Position numbers and translations under genes: made by a program. A stretch of 64,000 nucleotides of DNA from Hermodice carunculata. Its lineage: Eukaryota > Annelida > Polychaeta > Eunicida > Amphinomidae. The DNA lies in the NCBI GenBank assembly GCA_964020975.1, contig OZ026616.1, forward strand, positions 84,989,868-85,053,867. Reading direction: 5' to 3'. Under the pieces are notes generated by a model. The model was not told where the DNA came from. It did not search any database and saw only the letters and a list, made by a program, of their open reading frames with translations. Below are positions 10,801 to 22,420 of the stretch, one piece after another; position 1 is the stretch's first letter, and every line of letters begins with the position of its first letter.

Positions 10801-11830
10801 TTGGTCCTCAGACACATATGAGCAAGTGGAATATATTTTCTAGAGATGATATTTTTTGTGCAGATGGATCAGCTCAGATTACTCTCTTGGGTATCAAAAA
10901 TGATGTACATTGACAGGGTTTTAGGGTAAAATTACCAGCCCATTAATACAGAAAGTTAGACCCAGTACATGCATTACGACATTATGTCAAAAGCCACCAA
11001 CCATCTGGTTGGAGGAAACAATGGTGTATTCTTGACTCTTATTCCACCATATTCGTCTATTACTGCGGATACAGTTTGTTCCATTATGGAAGAAACAAGA
11101 TGTTCGGCTGGGTTGCCGCCTCATTTTACGCCCAAGCTTTTCAGGCCCCCTGGGGCCACTAGGGCTATTGAAGCTGGCCAGGACCCAGAGATAGTTCGAA
11201 AACTGGACAGGTGGAAATCCATACATTTTTATGAACATTATGTACATTCAAAAACAACTGCGAGTCTGGTATCCTTTGTGTTATCCGGGGATGGTGGATC
11301 TTACCCATAATGTTGATAGATATTTTAGGCTGGGCATAGTCATTACTCAACTTGTATACATGTTAATGCATATGGTGTCTGCTTCATTAGACCATTCATT
11401 ACTTTTGAAGCCAGGTTATGCTTGCATATTTTCAAATTTTCTCAGTATTTTTGACTGCATGTTAGTTATTAGGTAGGAAATCTGACTCACTAAGAGGCAT
11501 TTAATAAATAATATTTTATAATACATATGTTGTTCGACAGTGGATGTAAGTTTCCAAAAAACTGTAATCAAGGGAGAATAACTAGACTGTAGTTCTTGCT
11601 TTGCGCATGTACACATGGGCACATATACCTCCGTTTTGACTTCCACTTCGTTTAAATTCATTTAAATGAGAAGGTAGTTTGCTGAGGATTTTCCTGGCCT
11701 AAGATTGATAGTATTGGTCGCAAGCGAGATCCAGATAAGTAATTCAACAAATATATATTTAATGATACATATGCTGTTCGACAGTTGATGTAAGTTTCCA
11801 AAAACAGTACTTTATCTGTGAATTCTAGTA
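7815..11830 (+). mobile_element. DIRS-type (tyrosine-recombinase) retroelement fossil
   Basis: Parts in order: a possible gag-like region (about 7.9-8.45 kb), reverse transcriptase (about 8.5-9.25 kb; GAWRLITDLRHLN and LGWIINWDKTC blocks), RNase H (about 9.5-9.93 kb), a Dam-methyltransferase-like region (about 9.93-10.38 kb; GPHRVDWFAMLNNTQFARYN, CNPPW and LIATLWKSQPWF blocks), and a tyrosine recombinase C-terminal part (about 10.97-11.31 kb; DPEIVRKLDRW...FYEHYV). A pair of short direct repeats lies at its right end. The order RT-RNase H-MT-YR identifies the DIRS order. It is clearly broken, with roughly ten or more breaks across the coding part, and looks old. Outer limits are approximate. 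Confidence 0.8.
11502..11809 (+). repeat. Two ~62-bp direct repeats at the right end of the DIRS element
   Basis: Copies at about 11502-11566 and 11745-11809 share TACATATG.TGTTCGACAGT and GATGTAAGTTTCCAAAAA at a spacing of about 243 bp. DIRS-order elements of the Ngaro/PAT kind end in split direct repeats, which this could represent. The left partners were not found. Confidence 0.55.
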
Positions 11831-12079
11831 CAGCATACGCGTGCATTGACCCTTTCTAAAACCATATTGGCTAACTTAGTATAATTTACTTGTAATAAAA
11901 TATTCCTAGGTTTGATCAGACATGACACTATCAAAAAATGTTTTTGGTATTCCACAAATTTTGTCCCCCAAGAGTTTGTCAAGGTGATTCATATGTACTC
12001 CTGACACCAATGTTGTGAAGTGAGAGATGTACATCAACTTCCATTCAGTCCACATTGATATCATGCTTGATATGATAAC

Positions 12080-12790
12080 CAACTTAGGAAGTTATAGGGG
12101 TTAATAATATTGTCTGGTCCAAGTCCTGTGATTGTATGCCCAGATCCCTGCTGGAAAATACCGCAGTTTGGGCTGTTCAGGGGAAGGTGTCAACAACAAA
12201 GCTTTAAAATACATACATTCAGTTTCTTTGAATTAAAAGACAGAGCACAAGCAAGAGAAAATTACCCACAAACAGAAGTCAGTTTTCTCAGGCATTTGAC
12301 AGGAGTGGCTAATAAGCCCCATATCATCAGCATACCTCTGAGATTATTAATAGATGTACAACCTACATTGCTTGCAATCTCGCTACTCGCCAGTTCAATG
12401 TTAAGCTGGAGAGATGTTATACCTTCTTGACACACCCAAAGAAATTTGAGGTAGCAGACTCCCATCTTAAACACAACTTCTTTGCTGCGAACCAGACCAT
12501 GAGGAACTTAACAATAAAAGTGTGTAACTGCCTGTCTGACAATTTACACAGGAGTGCCAAATGATTGACACTACCAAAAGTCTTTCTGGCATCTACACAA
12601 CAAGAGAAGATGCGACTATGTACCTTGTGACAAATTAAAGCTAACAACTTACTTCAGAATATAAATACATACGTCTGTGCCTTTATACTTCTTAAAGGCA
12701 AACTGATAGTTACTGATGCTAAGATACACTTCCCAGTAACTGAGTTAGACCTTTTCCAGCACTAAAATTGTCTCCGTCGGTTATGTCACT
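12080..12790 (-). pseudogene. LINE reverse transcriptase remnant
   Basis: Minus strand, 12647 downward: FSCCVDARKTFGSVNHLALL is the LINE 'CFVDASKAFDRVNH' block. It is followed by LMVWFAAKKLCLRWESATSN (WY..Q...VRWG..S), then SINNLRGMLMIWGLLATPVK, a decayed YADD-containing block, and LRKLTSVCG. Upstream, to 12790, the frame resembles the QFGFK....T..C...L block. Several stops and frame changes interrupt it. The clade is not determined; it differs in sequence from the CR1-like LINEs nearby. Confidence 0.7.
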
Positions 12791-12799
12791 CGACAATGT

Positions 12800-14940
12800 C
12801 AGAAGAAAGATGTATTGACGCTATATTGTTGAAAAAGTAGGTACAAACATTTTCGACTTTCTGCACAGGAAGGGTAACCTCTCAGGGGTCAAGCAAAAAT
12901 AAAAGGGGGAAAAATTTGAAAAAAAAAAGCATCCAAAACTCGCTGGCGCATGACCACTTGAGGAATATAATGCTCACCCAAGGCATTATATTATATTATA
13001 ACTACCAAGTTTCAAGTCAATCTACCTGACGGTTTTTGTATCAAGTTAACGAGACACAGTGCAAGTTTAATTTTCACTAGTTCTATGAATGCAGAAATAT
13101 TCTGACACCGTTCGTAGTGTATGCATCAATATATACGAAAAAAAAGCGCAAATTCAAATTTCCTCTTTTTCTGAAAAAAAACCGGATTTTAAATCGTTGT
13201 CTAGGTAAAAACCTTCCCTGTGTAAATTTTGGTTAAATAAGATTCTGAGTGATGTAAGCCTATAAACTTGATCTTGAACTTTCAATGGGTAAAATATTCA
13301 GGGTGACCTTGACCTATAAAGGTCATAAAAATGAAAATAAAAAAGATTTTGAGTGACATTGTCGAATCAAAAGCTGTAGCAATCATCAAGCAAGTGCTGC
13401 TATATTATATTTTTGCTATGACATTATACTGGAGCTAGAGGCCCATGGGTCTAATGCTCTGGTGACATATATTTTGATGACCATCTCCAAAAAATCATTT
13501 TCTGAAATGCATTCTCTCCATGACCTTGATAGATTAGTCAAAGTCATTCATATGATGCAACATCATGACCTTCACCTTCAACAGGAATTTAAAAAAAATC
13601 AATTCAAAATGTGCACCCTGCACCCAGCTATCCATTCATGGTCTTTTTGTTCAATTGGGTAACAACTTTTCGAGTTACTGAAGGCAAATTAATTGGGTAA
13701 CAACTTTTCGAGTTACTGAACGCAAATAATTAAATTGAACAAGTGCCAAGCTCCATTATATTTGGGTTATAATGACCCCAAAAGCAGGTCACCAAATTGA
13801 GTAAAATGTAAAATATATTCAAGCGCAGTTTTGATCTGGAAGCTTAGTTTCCTTTGGCATTGATGTCCAGACCACATCCTTCCATAAAAAATCACCTCTT
13901 TCAATTTTAACAGGCCTGGTCATCTAAGAATAATAGCTGAAGGTCAACTCATTTTTTTTGAGATATGGAATTTTACATCTTTCAAGACATTTAAGCTCAT
14001 AATTCCCGTCAAAGTTTAGGTGGGGCTATTGTATCATGTGCAACTGAGGTTTTAATTTCGATTTCCTCCACAATCCGACTAAATTTCATGAAAATCCACG
14101 AAAAATGAATAATGCTATATTGGTCACAAGATTTTCACATTTTGACTCATAGTACATAATACTGCAGGTTGTACCACCAATATCGAAGTCAACGTATATT
14201 TCCATACACTTAATAAGTCCTTACGTTATATGGGCCTAACTCAGAAACTGCAGGGTGCAGAGCGTTCACAAAACTTTCACATTGTGACCCCTATAGTCCA
14301 ATTAGCCATATGATCTTCACCTTCATCTCGAATTTAAAAAATGTTAACATTCAAAAAGTGCTCCCTGCGTCCAGTTTGGTCTATTTGTTCAAATCAGGTA
14401 AGAACTTCAAGGTATTGAAAAAATGGACAAGTGCCAAACCCCAGAATAATTAGGTCACAGTGACTCAAAAAGTATGTTATCAAGTACAGTCATATGTGCA
14501 ATGGACGCAAGAGCAATTTTGATCTGGAGACTCAAATTTCTTTGCCATTGTAGTCCAAGCTACACCCTGCCACTACAAAATCACCTCTTTCAACTTTACA
14601 GCTCTGGTAACTCAACTAAAATACGTCAAGGTCCCTGATATTACCTCACAGTTTAGCATTGGACATCTTCTATATATCCTATAAATTTCGCATGTCCAAA
14701 TCAATAATGTTTTGAGATATGGAATTTTATATCTTTAATACGTTTTTGCTCATAATGTTCGTCAAAGTATAGATGGCACCATTAGTATCATAAGCAACCG
14801 AGATTTTGACCGGATCCACAATATCTTGAAAACTGTGTGCTGTATCTCATCCACAAGCAAAACGTTTATGGACGAACAGACAGACATGAGTGATCGCATG
14901 ACCTCTGAGACCTATGAGTGGCAGGGCTCAAGATTAAAGC
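12800..14940. repeat. AGGTCA-rich dispersed repeat, no gene
   Basis: From about 13430 this matches 49800-51130 in the same orientation. Both begin near CTAATGCTCTG, carry CATTTTCTGAAATGCATTC-like and 'CATGACCTTGA...TTAGTCAA' blocks, and end near TTTATGGACG(A/G)A..GACAGAC. 13654-13732 holds a 39-bp tandem duplication (AATTGGGTAACAACTTTTCG). 12800-13430 is AT-rich with GACCTTGACC motifs and no coding signal. No transposase or clear terminal inverted repeat was found. Confidence 0.6.
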
Positions 14941-14989
14941 CCTTCATATTCCTTAGTAGAAAAGATAACAGTTACAACAAAAAAGCAAT

Positions 14990-16985
14990 AGTTTGCCTAT
15001 AGGCTGCTCTTAATGTTCACACTAGATCCGTCAAGATATCTTTAGATCCTTTATGGTCATATAAATTTTGATGATTTACCCAATGTTTGTCTAATATATT
15101 TTTAAAGTGTTTACTGATGGAGCTGTCACCTTGCTCTATGGGAGGTATATTCCAGTCACTTACTATCCTTTCAGAGAAAAACTGAATTCTTAATCTGTTA
15201 GTTGTACGTGTTTTCATAATTTTAAACTGATGTCCACGAGGCACGACTCAGGCAAGGGAAGCATAATATTCCAGTTGATATCATATACATATTATGGAAG
15301 TGTTTGTAAACTGAAGTCATATCCCCATGGATATAGTGTATAATGATTTATATTCACGGGCATAAAAATTCCCGAATGCACTCCAAATAAGAATTTCACG
15401 ATTTTTTTTATCCCGATTTTATGCAGGCTTTCATTTCACATTCAATCTGCCTAGCATTTTCCCGAGTTTAATATTTCCGAAATGGGTTTCCTAGACAAAA
15501 TTCGGGAATATTTATCCATAGCGAAAATTTATGACTATACGGTAGTGTTGGCAGGCTAAGAATCTCAGTCTTTCTTCATAATTCATTTCTTTAGTACCAG
15601 ATTTTAATTTTGTTGCTCTTCCTTGTACCCCTTCATTCAGATCAGACTCCTTAACTCTCAATGAATTCCATACAGAAGATGCATACTCCAGCCGAGGTCT
15701 AACTAGGCCTTTGTATATGTTAATGAATCTTGATTTATCAATGTGACAGAAGGTTCTTATTTTTCCAACTTCTCTATTTGCTGGAGATGAAATATTCTGG
15801 CAATGTTTGTCAAATAGGCAGTATTGATCAATGTTCACACCTAATACTTTTTCACACACTGTTTCACCTAAATGAACAGCTTTGTCCTCAGAACGCATGA
15901 TGTAGGTTTCATTTACCATTTTTCTCAAGATGCAAAATGTGACATTTTTTCTTGATGGAAGAGTAATTTTGAGAACACTTAAATATTGTGTTCATGTTCT
16001 GTTGAAGAAGTAATCAATCCGACTTACAATTTGCCCTGCCATAGATTTTTTAATCATCTGCATATATTTTAATTCCATTGCTAACAACTTCTGGAAGATG
16101 AATAATATATATCAGAAACATCAAGGGTCCAACCACGCTGCCTTGTGGAACACCACTACTCACTTTTGCCTAAGTGAAGAGGCTATCATTCACACATGCT
16201 CTGGTTTGCCGGTTTTTTAAAAAGCCTTTAATCCACTCACTTACTTCTCCAATGATGCCATAGCTTTCAACCTTTTTTTAGAAGTCGTGTGTGGGGTACT
16301 TTATCAAATGCTTTCTGGAAGTTACAAGACAGAACATCCACACACTCATCATTTTCTATTGTACTTGTCCACTCTTCTAAGCTCTCTGATAACTCAGTCA
16401 TTGTAGATCTACAGCGCATAAACCATGTTGATGGGCTGTGAAAACTCTGTGACTCTTCATATGCTCCATGACTACATCCCTAATAATATATATATATATA
16501 TCTTTATTCATACATAATAGTACACTGTATTGTATATATCATAAAAATACAAAGAAAGAGGTGAAAGAGGAGAGAAGGAAAAAAAAAAGATTGTACAATC
16601 TTGAAACAAACTGTTATGAGACTAAATGGCTTGTAGTTAGCGGCCTTGCATTTACTACCCTTTTTATGTAGAAGTGTAACATTTGCTTTTTCCAGTCTGT
16701 AGGTAAGGTGCTTGTCTTGATTGATTTAGCAAAGATCAAACTCACAGGTTTAGCTAGTGCATGTCTTAATTAAAAAAAAAGCACCTTTGGGTGTATTTTA
16801 TCAGGTCCTATTGACTTATTAGGATTCAAATCTTGTAATTTTTTAATACCATATCTGGTTTTATCTCAATATTTTCTAATTTAGAATTGTATGGTCAGTG
16901 GACAGGATCCAGTATATTTGAGCACTTTTCACTTGTAAACACTTGTTTGAAATAAGTATTTAGTATTTCTGCTTTTTCCACATCT
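14990..16985 (-). mobile_element. CR1-like LINE, broken
   Basis: Minus strand. From the right: a block SKLENIEIKPDMV and DLNPNKSIGPDKIHPKVL, then (16330-16270) QKAFDKVPHTRL, then SSGVPQGSVVGP and an IKIYADD-type catalytic box near 16060. The C-terminal part at 15928-15512 reads YKGLVRPRLEYASSVWNSLR and GRATKLKSGTKEMNYEERLR, and 15244-15017 reads RIQFFSERIVSDWNIPPIE and LDKHW. This is the CR1/Jockey-superfamily order. A (TA)n-rich insertion lies around 16486-16505. Stops and frame changes show it is dead. The 5' endonuclease part is absent: homology stops where the LTR fragment begins at 16988. Confidence 0.75.
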
Positions 16986-16987
16986 GA

Positions 16988-17430
16988 TTGTTATGAATGT
17001 GGGTATGACTGTTTTGATTTGGAGTGGTCACTGTATTCATTGAGTGTGTGCCAGGTCACTCATTAGGCCTGCTTTGTTGGGGTGACTCTCACGTAGCTTG
17101 TGAACAATGGAATCTCTGAAGTTGTGAGCTACATAGAGGCACAGTTGTAAACAAAGAGAAAGTTCTGATGTGGTCCAGAAAGATCAGAGAGAAGTATTAT
17201 CTGGGATTAATTAGAAAACTGTAAAATACTGGTGAGAGTTCTCAGCATGGCTACATAAAGCAGCTCCCTTCATGACGGGGGGGGGGGGGGGATTCTGAGA
17301 TCTGACAGAAGCTATCTGTCTTCAAGCCAGTGGGACTATGGTTTGTGAGCCATTGCTATTGCCAAGGATATACTCATTTATACATTGTACGTGTGGAGTG
17401 TGGACAGTGCCTTTGAGGGGACTAAGATAT
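16988..17430 (+). repeat. Partial gypsy-like LTR, same family as 408-1188
   Basis: Starts TGTTATGAATG and then follows the 408-1188 LTR (opposite strand) block by block: GGTCACTGTATTCATTGAGT, GCAGCTCCCTTCATGAC, TCTGAGATCTGACAGAAGCT, TGAGCCATTGCTATTGCCAA, GTGGAGTGTGGACAGTGCC. Homology fades near 17430. A poly-G tract at 17278-17292 interrupts it. Fossil fragment. Confidence 0.7.
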
Positions 17431-17529
17431 TTGGTGTTTAAACCCATTTTATGGGAAATATGGAAAATTTCATAACCATAGCAATGAAATATAATGTAGT
17501 CAACTAGCTGTCTCTGCATATTCTTGAGT

Positions 17530-17930
17530 ACAGAAGACCAGCCAATGGAATATTACTTAGCGACAGCTTATCTGCAAACTAGCGGCTACTTAGCAGCATA
17601 CCAGCCAATGGGATTTCTTCCTTACTTGGCAGAAGACCAGCTCATGGGGGTTCTCTAGCATCAGCTTAGCTGTAAACTAGCGGCCACTTAGCAGAAGACC
17701 AGCCAATGGGATTTGTTTCTTACCTGGCACATAACCTGCCAATGGGAACATCGAGCAGCAGCTTATCCCGGAATAACTGCTCCACCAATCAGATCTCTTT
17801 TTGCTGTCACTTAGCCACAAAGTCATTTGCATGGTAAGATTTAAACCAGCAAACAATTAGCCACAAACTAGCAGATAAGTATCCACTGATTAACGGAACA
17901 CTTAGCAGCAAGGCCTTTCTTCCATAAGGG
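17530..17930 (+). repeat. Degenerate repeats rich in CCAAT boxes
   Basis: AGCCAATGG or near variants occurs repeatedly (near 17540, 17603, 17641, 17700, 17729, 17786), alternating with (A)AACTAGCGGC.ACTTAGCAG. The unit is about 60-100 bp and strongly degenerate. CCAAT is the NF-Y core; the clustering could be promoter/enhancer-like (for example an LTR U3) or simple repeat descent. Confidence 0.5.
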
Positions 17931-17939
17931 GTTTCATGT

Positions 17940-18230
17940 GCATGTGAATCACTGATTGGTGGGGAAGATCATGATGGTGATGATGAAAGTGAGTGTGACA
18001 GTTAGATTGGCTATGCAGAAACCGATGATAGGGATAGTGAAGCAGATGAAAGTCAAAATGTAAATAATGAATTAAATGAAAGGGAAAATGACATTGCTAC
18101 AGACACTGAAATGGACAAGAAGGGAAACAACAGTTATTTTTTTGTGACAAGATCTGGCCGAAGAGCAGACCCTTGGAAAAACATTGTTAGAGACAAATTA
18201 CAACATGGCATAATATACTGTTAAAAAAAA
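17940..18230 (+). pseudogene. Possible retroelement polyprotein tail fossil
   Basis: A short acidic stretch ends with FFVTRSGRRADPWKN, resembling the TRSGR-type tails common at the C-terminus of gypsy-like polyproteins, and is followed by an A12GGGA purine run. It may belong with the LTR fragment at 16988, which has the same orientation. Weak evidence, broken. Confidence 0.3.
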
Positions 18231-18629
18231 AAAAGGGACACTTATACAGGGAGGCCCTATAGTATTACATGTACATACTCAAGGTAAATCTTTGTGTGAA
18301 TTTTGTGTCAATTAAAAGGTATTAGCTCTCGAAAAGAATTATAATGCTGTTCAATTGATTTTTTCTACTCTATTGCATAGATGCCACTTTCCAGAACTTA
18401 GCCTGAATTCAGGTAATTTGTGTTGAACTTTGGTCTAAAGAAACTTTACATTTTGTCAAATCAGTTCAAATCTGATTAAAAATATGAGCTGGAGTATGCT
18501 CACATGATGCAAGAATGAGCACATACTGAAAGTAAATCTTTGTGTGAATTTTCTGTCAATTAAAAGGTATTAGCTCTCGCAAAGAACTATATTGGTGTTC
18601 AATTGGTTTTTTCTCTACTCTTCTGCATG

Positions 18630-19933
18630 CAAGGGCTGGTTGGAAAGTTCTAAGCCTAGCTGTGAAAGGCCCATACAAAGTCGATGGTTTTTGTATATTT
18701 CTCTAAATAGTCCCCTTCCTGGTGTACACACTTTTGCCTGCAATGCTGCAAGGCTTGGATGCCAGTGAAGAACTTTTCTTCAGCCACCCTCAAAAAGTCA
18801 TTCACAGCAGAAATGGTGTAATCAGTACAAGGAAGATGGCAATCGGCTAGTTCCTTTTTCATTTTGGGAAACAGGTGGAAGTCTGGTGGGGCTAAATCGG
18901 GTGAATAAGGGGGATGGTCAATGAGTTCGAAGCCACAATCATGAATTGCTGACATGGCAACCACTGATTTTGCGAACAGGAGCATTGTCTTGGTGGAAGA
19001 AGACTCCTCTAGTGAGCATTCCCCATTGCTTAGCTTTGATAGCTTCACGAAACTGTCTCAGTAGGTGAGCATAGTATCTCTCCGTTAATAGTCTGGCCTT
19101 TTTTAAGATAGTCAATCAGCAGAATACCCTTGGAATCCCAAAAGACTGAAGCCATCACCTTTGCAGCAGAAGGAACCAACTTGACTTTTTGGGGGTGATG
19201 ATGGTGGTGGTGATCCAGATGCTTCCATTCTTTAGACTGAATATTGGTATCTGGTTCAAAGTGATGAATGCAAGTCTCATCCATGGCTAAAAATTGGGCA
19301 AAAATCATCAGGGTCTGCTTTATAACGGCATAAATCGTCACAGGATGCCAGGAATCTGACACGTTTCTGATCTGCTGTCAAGGGTTTTGGTTTCCCAATT
19401 TGCAGAAACTTTTTTTATTCCCAACTCCTTGGTGATCATATACTCAACCCTCTTTTGAAAGATGCCCACAACACTGGCAATATGTCGAGTGGTCAATCCT
19501 TGATCAGCCACCACTATGTCATGCATCCGGGTTGTGTTTTCGGGAGTGGCTGCTGGTAAAGGCCTTCCTGGATGCACATCATCATCAAGGCTCTCTCTCT
19601 GCCATGCTCGAATTCCACAGCCCACTTCTTAACAGTGGAAAAGGAAGGGGCATCATCCCCTAAAGTGTATATCATGTTGGCATATATCTCTGTTGGAGCT
19701 AGCCCTTTCAGTTGCAGGTACTTGTTGACTGCCCTATAGTCAGTTTTTTTTTCCATTTCTGGTGATTTCAATGGGTAAGTTTACAAGATGGTCTAGAACA
19801 AAGACACTAATTACACTACAGTTGTAGTTCTTATGCCTCTGATTTATTAAATGATTGTACTTGTTGATGGCAAGTTTGCTTCAGTTGGATTGAGATATCC
19901 CACTTAAGCTGAGAACTTTTTAGCCAGCCTTCG
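18630..19933 (-). mobile_element. Mariner transposon (DD34D), 1304 bp
   Basis: Plain Tc1/mariner element with matching ends. Left is CAAGGGCTGGTTGGAAAGTT; right, inverted, is CGAAGGCTGGCTAAAAAGTT; the match continues for about 29 bp (CTAAGCCTA / CTCAGCTTA). The right flank is TA (19934-19935). The left flank is TG, a mutated TA, as shown by the uninterrupted copy of the surrounding repeat (GCATAGATGCC near 18377). Length is standard for mariner. It contains one decayed transposase on the minus strand. Confidence 0.88.
18656..19771 (-). pseudogene. Mariner transposase, frameshifted
   Basis: Starts at ATG 19771 (MKSPEMEKKTDYRAVNKYLQ). N-terminal helix-turn-helix block: LKGLAPTEIYANMIYTLGDD and SFSTVKKWAVEFEHGRE. 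Next, in a second frame (19625-19338), RMHDIVVADQGLTTRHIASV and ITKELGIKKVSANW. A third frame (19362-19045) has LAMDETCIHHFEP with the first catalytic Asp, then VMASVFWDSKGILLIDYLKK. A fourth (19048-18656) carries AIHDCGFELIDHPPYSPDLA with the final Asp in APPDFHLF. The second Asp (HQDNAP) is present but out of frame. Spacing between the second and third Asp is 34 residues, the mariner DD34D signature. At least three frameshifts inactivate it. Confidence 0.88.
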
Positions 19934-20075
19934 TAGATGCCACTTTCCAGGACTAAACCAGAATGCCGGTAATTTGTGTTGAACTTTGGTATAAAAACAT
20001 TACATTTTGTCAAAGCAGTTCAAATGTGATAAATAGGTGAGGTGGGGTATCAATGTGAGAAATTGTTTGAGCATT

Positions 20076-21100
20076 TGGGTATTTTTATACAATATTAGTG
20101 GCATATCTGCTAGTGTATGAGCAACTGATATAAAATTTCAGAAAAAAAATAATAGTCCTGGTGGATAACATCAATTGGCATTTAACTAATTTCACTTAAG
20201 AGAGATGTATATAGATGTTTGCTTAAGATATTGGTCTTGAAAATCCCCCCCCCCCCCCCCGTGTGAATGAAAAATTTGTACTCGGGAGGATAGCCCTTTG
20301 CCTGGACAAAATACCATGTGAATAGGTGGAATGAAATTTCCATTCAGGGCAAGGGCAACCACTGCTGTATTTTAGTTAACCTTTTACATGGTATGTTCAG
20401 GATGGATGTGGTGCTGCACGTCAAAATTTGAAATCCGGGATCAGACATTAACTGTCTTATAATGGCTGATTGGAGCACACTACACGGGGTGGGTGGGTGG
20501 GTGGGGGGTCTGTTACAAAATATGAGGGACAATTGGTGGTGGTGGTGGGGGGCACAAATTCGGGCTTTTTTGGGCAGGGGGGGCACAAAAACCATGATGA
20601 TACCTTATCCCTACATCCCGCCCCCTCCTTTAATCAATGGGAGCCCCCTAAGTGGTTGAACATTTACAAACTGGCAGGATTGTGTATCGCACATAAATTG
20701 TAACATGACTCTTTGTCACTTTAAGAATTTGGCAGATTGCTCTTTGAAAGTTAATGCATTGGATTTACAAGCGTATAAAATATATACAAATAATATACAC
20801 ACAATATGAAAGTATGAGGAAAACTGAAAATAAAAACATAACAAACAGCAGTCAAAACAAGTTAATTTACAATAACAAAGTCAAGAACAAACACAAAAAC
20901 AAAAACAAAAATAAAAAATAAAAAAAAAATGAAAAAAATAAAAAAATATAAAATAAAAAAAACCTGCAGGATACCCACTGAGCATTGTATGTTGTTGAGA
21001 CAGGGAAACTTGCAGAGATGAGAGCAACATGGGTTGTCCACTATCATAGCTTCCCTTGTAGTATTGACCAGTCAAAGGTTTTTCTGTGTTGATTGTATGT
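20076..21100. other. No gene; homopolymer and GGT-rich stretches
   Basis: Contains a poly-C run (20246-20260), a GGTGGG/GGT-rich stretch (20485-20590) and an A-rich stretch (20880-20960, AAAAACAAAAATAAAA type). Short frames here are low-complexity translations. I see no domain. Confidence 0.45.
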
Positions 21101-21109
21101 GGTGTAACA

Positions 21110-21850
21110 CTGATGCTCGGACTTCGGACTTGACATCAGAGTGTGGGGTGTCATGTTGTCTTGGCCAAGTAGTGGTGTTATGCTGATTTCCCTTTGGATA
21201 AAGGGAATGTTATGTCATGTATAGGATATTTCTATTTCTTCTGTCATTTTCAGCCTAATTTGTGTGTAAAGTGGGCACTCAAACAAGAAGCGATGGATAG
21301 ATTCATGCTCACTATCACACTCGCACAGTGGGGAGTCATATGCCTCAGGCAGAATTTTGTATAAGTGTTCTGCAAGTCATGCATTGCCAAGAAAGAGCCT
21401 GTTGTAACAGACCTCACCTCTCCTGCTGACTGTGTGATGTTTCAATTTTGTCGAGACTTTAGGACTTTGATAATACGTCCATCTGCCTGTTGGGTGGCAG
21501 TCCCATCTACTTCGCCACTGTTTCTTGCACTCCTTTTTGATGAGATTTTTAATGGAGGTAAGGGAATCAGGTAACTCTTAGGAGACTTGGCCAGGGCCAT
21601 TTGCATCTTCAGCTGCAGGTTTGGCCATGTTGTCAAGTTCATTACCCATGAGGTTAGCAAGCCTGGCTGTCCAGGTGATGTTAATTCTGTTACCTCTATT
21701 TTGCAGTTCTGTTATCAAGTGATAAATGGAATATATAGTGTTTATGTGTGCTTTGGGTAGAGCCTAGGATGTAGCTGCTTGAAGTGCTCCTTGGCAGTCC
21801 GTGAAAAGATGCAACTGTCTTGCTTGAATTAAAGTGTGTGTGTCAACGCA
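21110..21850 (-). pseudogene. LINE RNase H and C-terminal zinc-knuckle remnant
   Basis: Minus strand from about 21820: QARQLHLFTDCQGALQAATS (RNase H 'DSQAAL' block), ITELQNRG, ITWTARLANLMGNELDNMAK (the 'W.PGH....GNE.AD..AK' block with the final catalytic residues partly lost). Next come LTSIKNLIKKECKKQWRSRW (the conserved 'W' linker) and CECDSEHESIHRFLFECPLY (Cys-Cys-His-Cys knuckle) at about 21350. LINEs with an RNase H after the reverse transcriptase belong to the I group. No reverse transcriptase was found beside it. Confidence 0.72.
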
Positions 21851-21857
21851 CCCTTTT

Positions 21858-22004
<147 letters not shown>

Positions 22005-22026
22005 TCTGGGTACTAACCCAGATATA

Positions 22027-22420
22027 TTGTTTTTCCTCACATTACATGGCACCTAAATTTGTCCGGAGTTTTCTCAGACACTATTATTCCCAAAACCTCC
22101 GCATTTGCCATGGTGACTGACCTACCACTGAAATTTTGCCATTTGGTGTGGAATAGTCATGATGCTTAAAATTATACAAATGAGGGGCAATTGAAATTTT
22201 AAAAGCTCTATATCTTCAAAAATATTATAGACACAAAGTTCTAACTTACACATATAGGTTTGAGACAACTGGCAAATCCAATAGCATACAAACAAAACTT
22301 GGGGAATTTTAATGTATGCTAACTTCACCAAATTTCTCCACAATTCACAAATGCAGGGCTTTAACTGCTTGTTGACCTGTGCTTGACCTCCATGGCAACC
22401 ATTTTGCAACCATAATTAAT
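22027..22420. repeat. Copy 1 of the (TTTC)n-linked dispersed repeat
   Basis: Shares with 23170-23395 and 25900-26110, in the same order: TTTTCTC.GACAC, a CCATGGTGACTGACCTACCA block, GAATAGTCATGATG.TTAAAA, and a GGGGCAA.TGAAATTTTAAAA block followed by GCTCTATATCTT. Confidence 0.7.

Larger units (their letters stand above)
18273..20075 (+). repeat. Duplicated 248-bp repeat split by the mariner
   Basis: Copy 1 is 18273-18520. Copy 2 starts at 18521, stops at 18629, and resumes at 19934 after the mariner, to about 20075. Shared blocks are GTAAATCTTTGTGTGAATTT, AATTAAAAGGTATTAGCTCT, TAGATGCCACTTTCCAG and AATTTGTGTTGAACTTTGGT. Confidence 0.75.

Noticed and set aside
12110-12430. 106-codon plus-strand frame
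   Set aside because: It is the complement of the LINE reverse transcriptase remnant on the minus strand, which carries recognisable motifs.
20462-20703. Gly/Trp-rich small protein
   Set aside because: Frame created by GGT/GGGT low-complexity DNA; no start context, splice or domain support.
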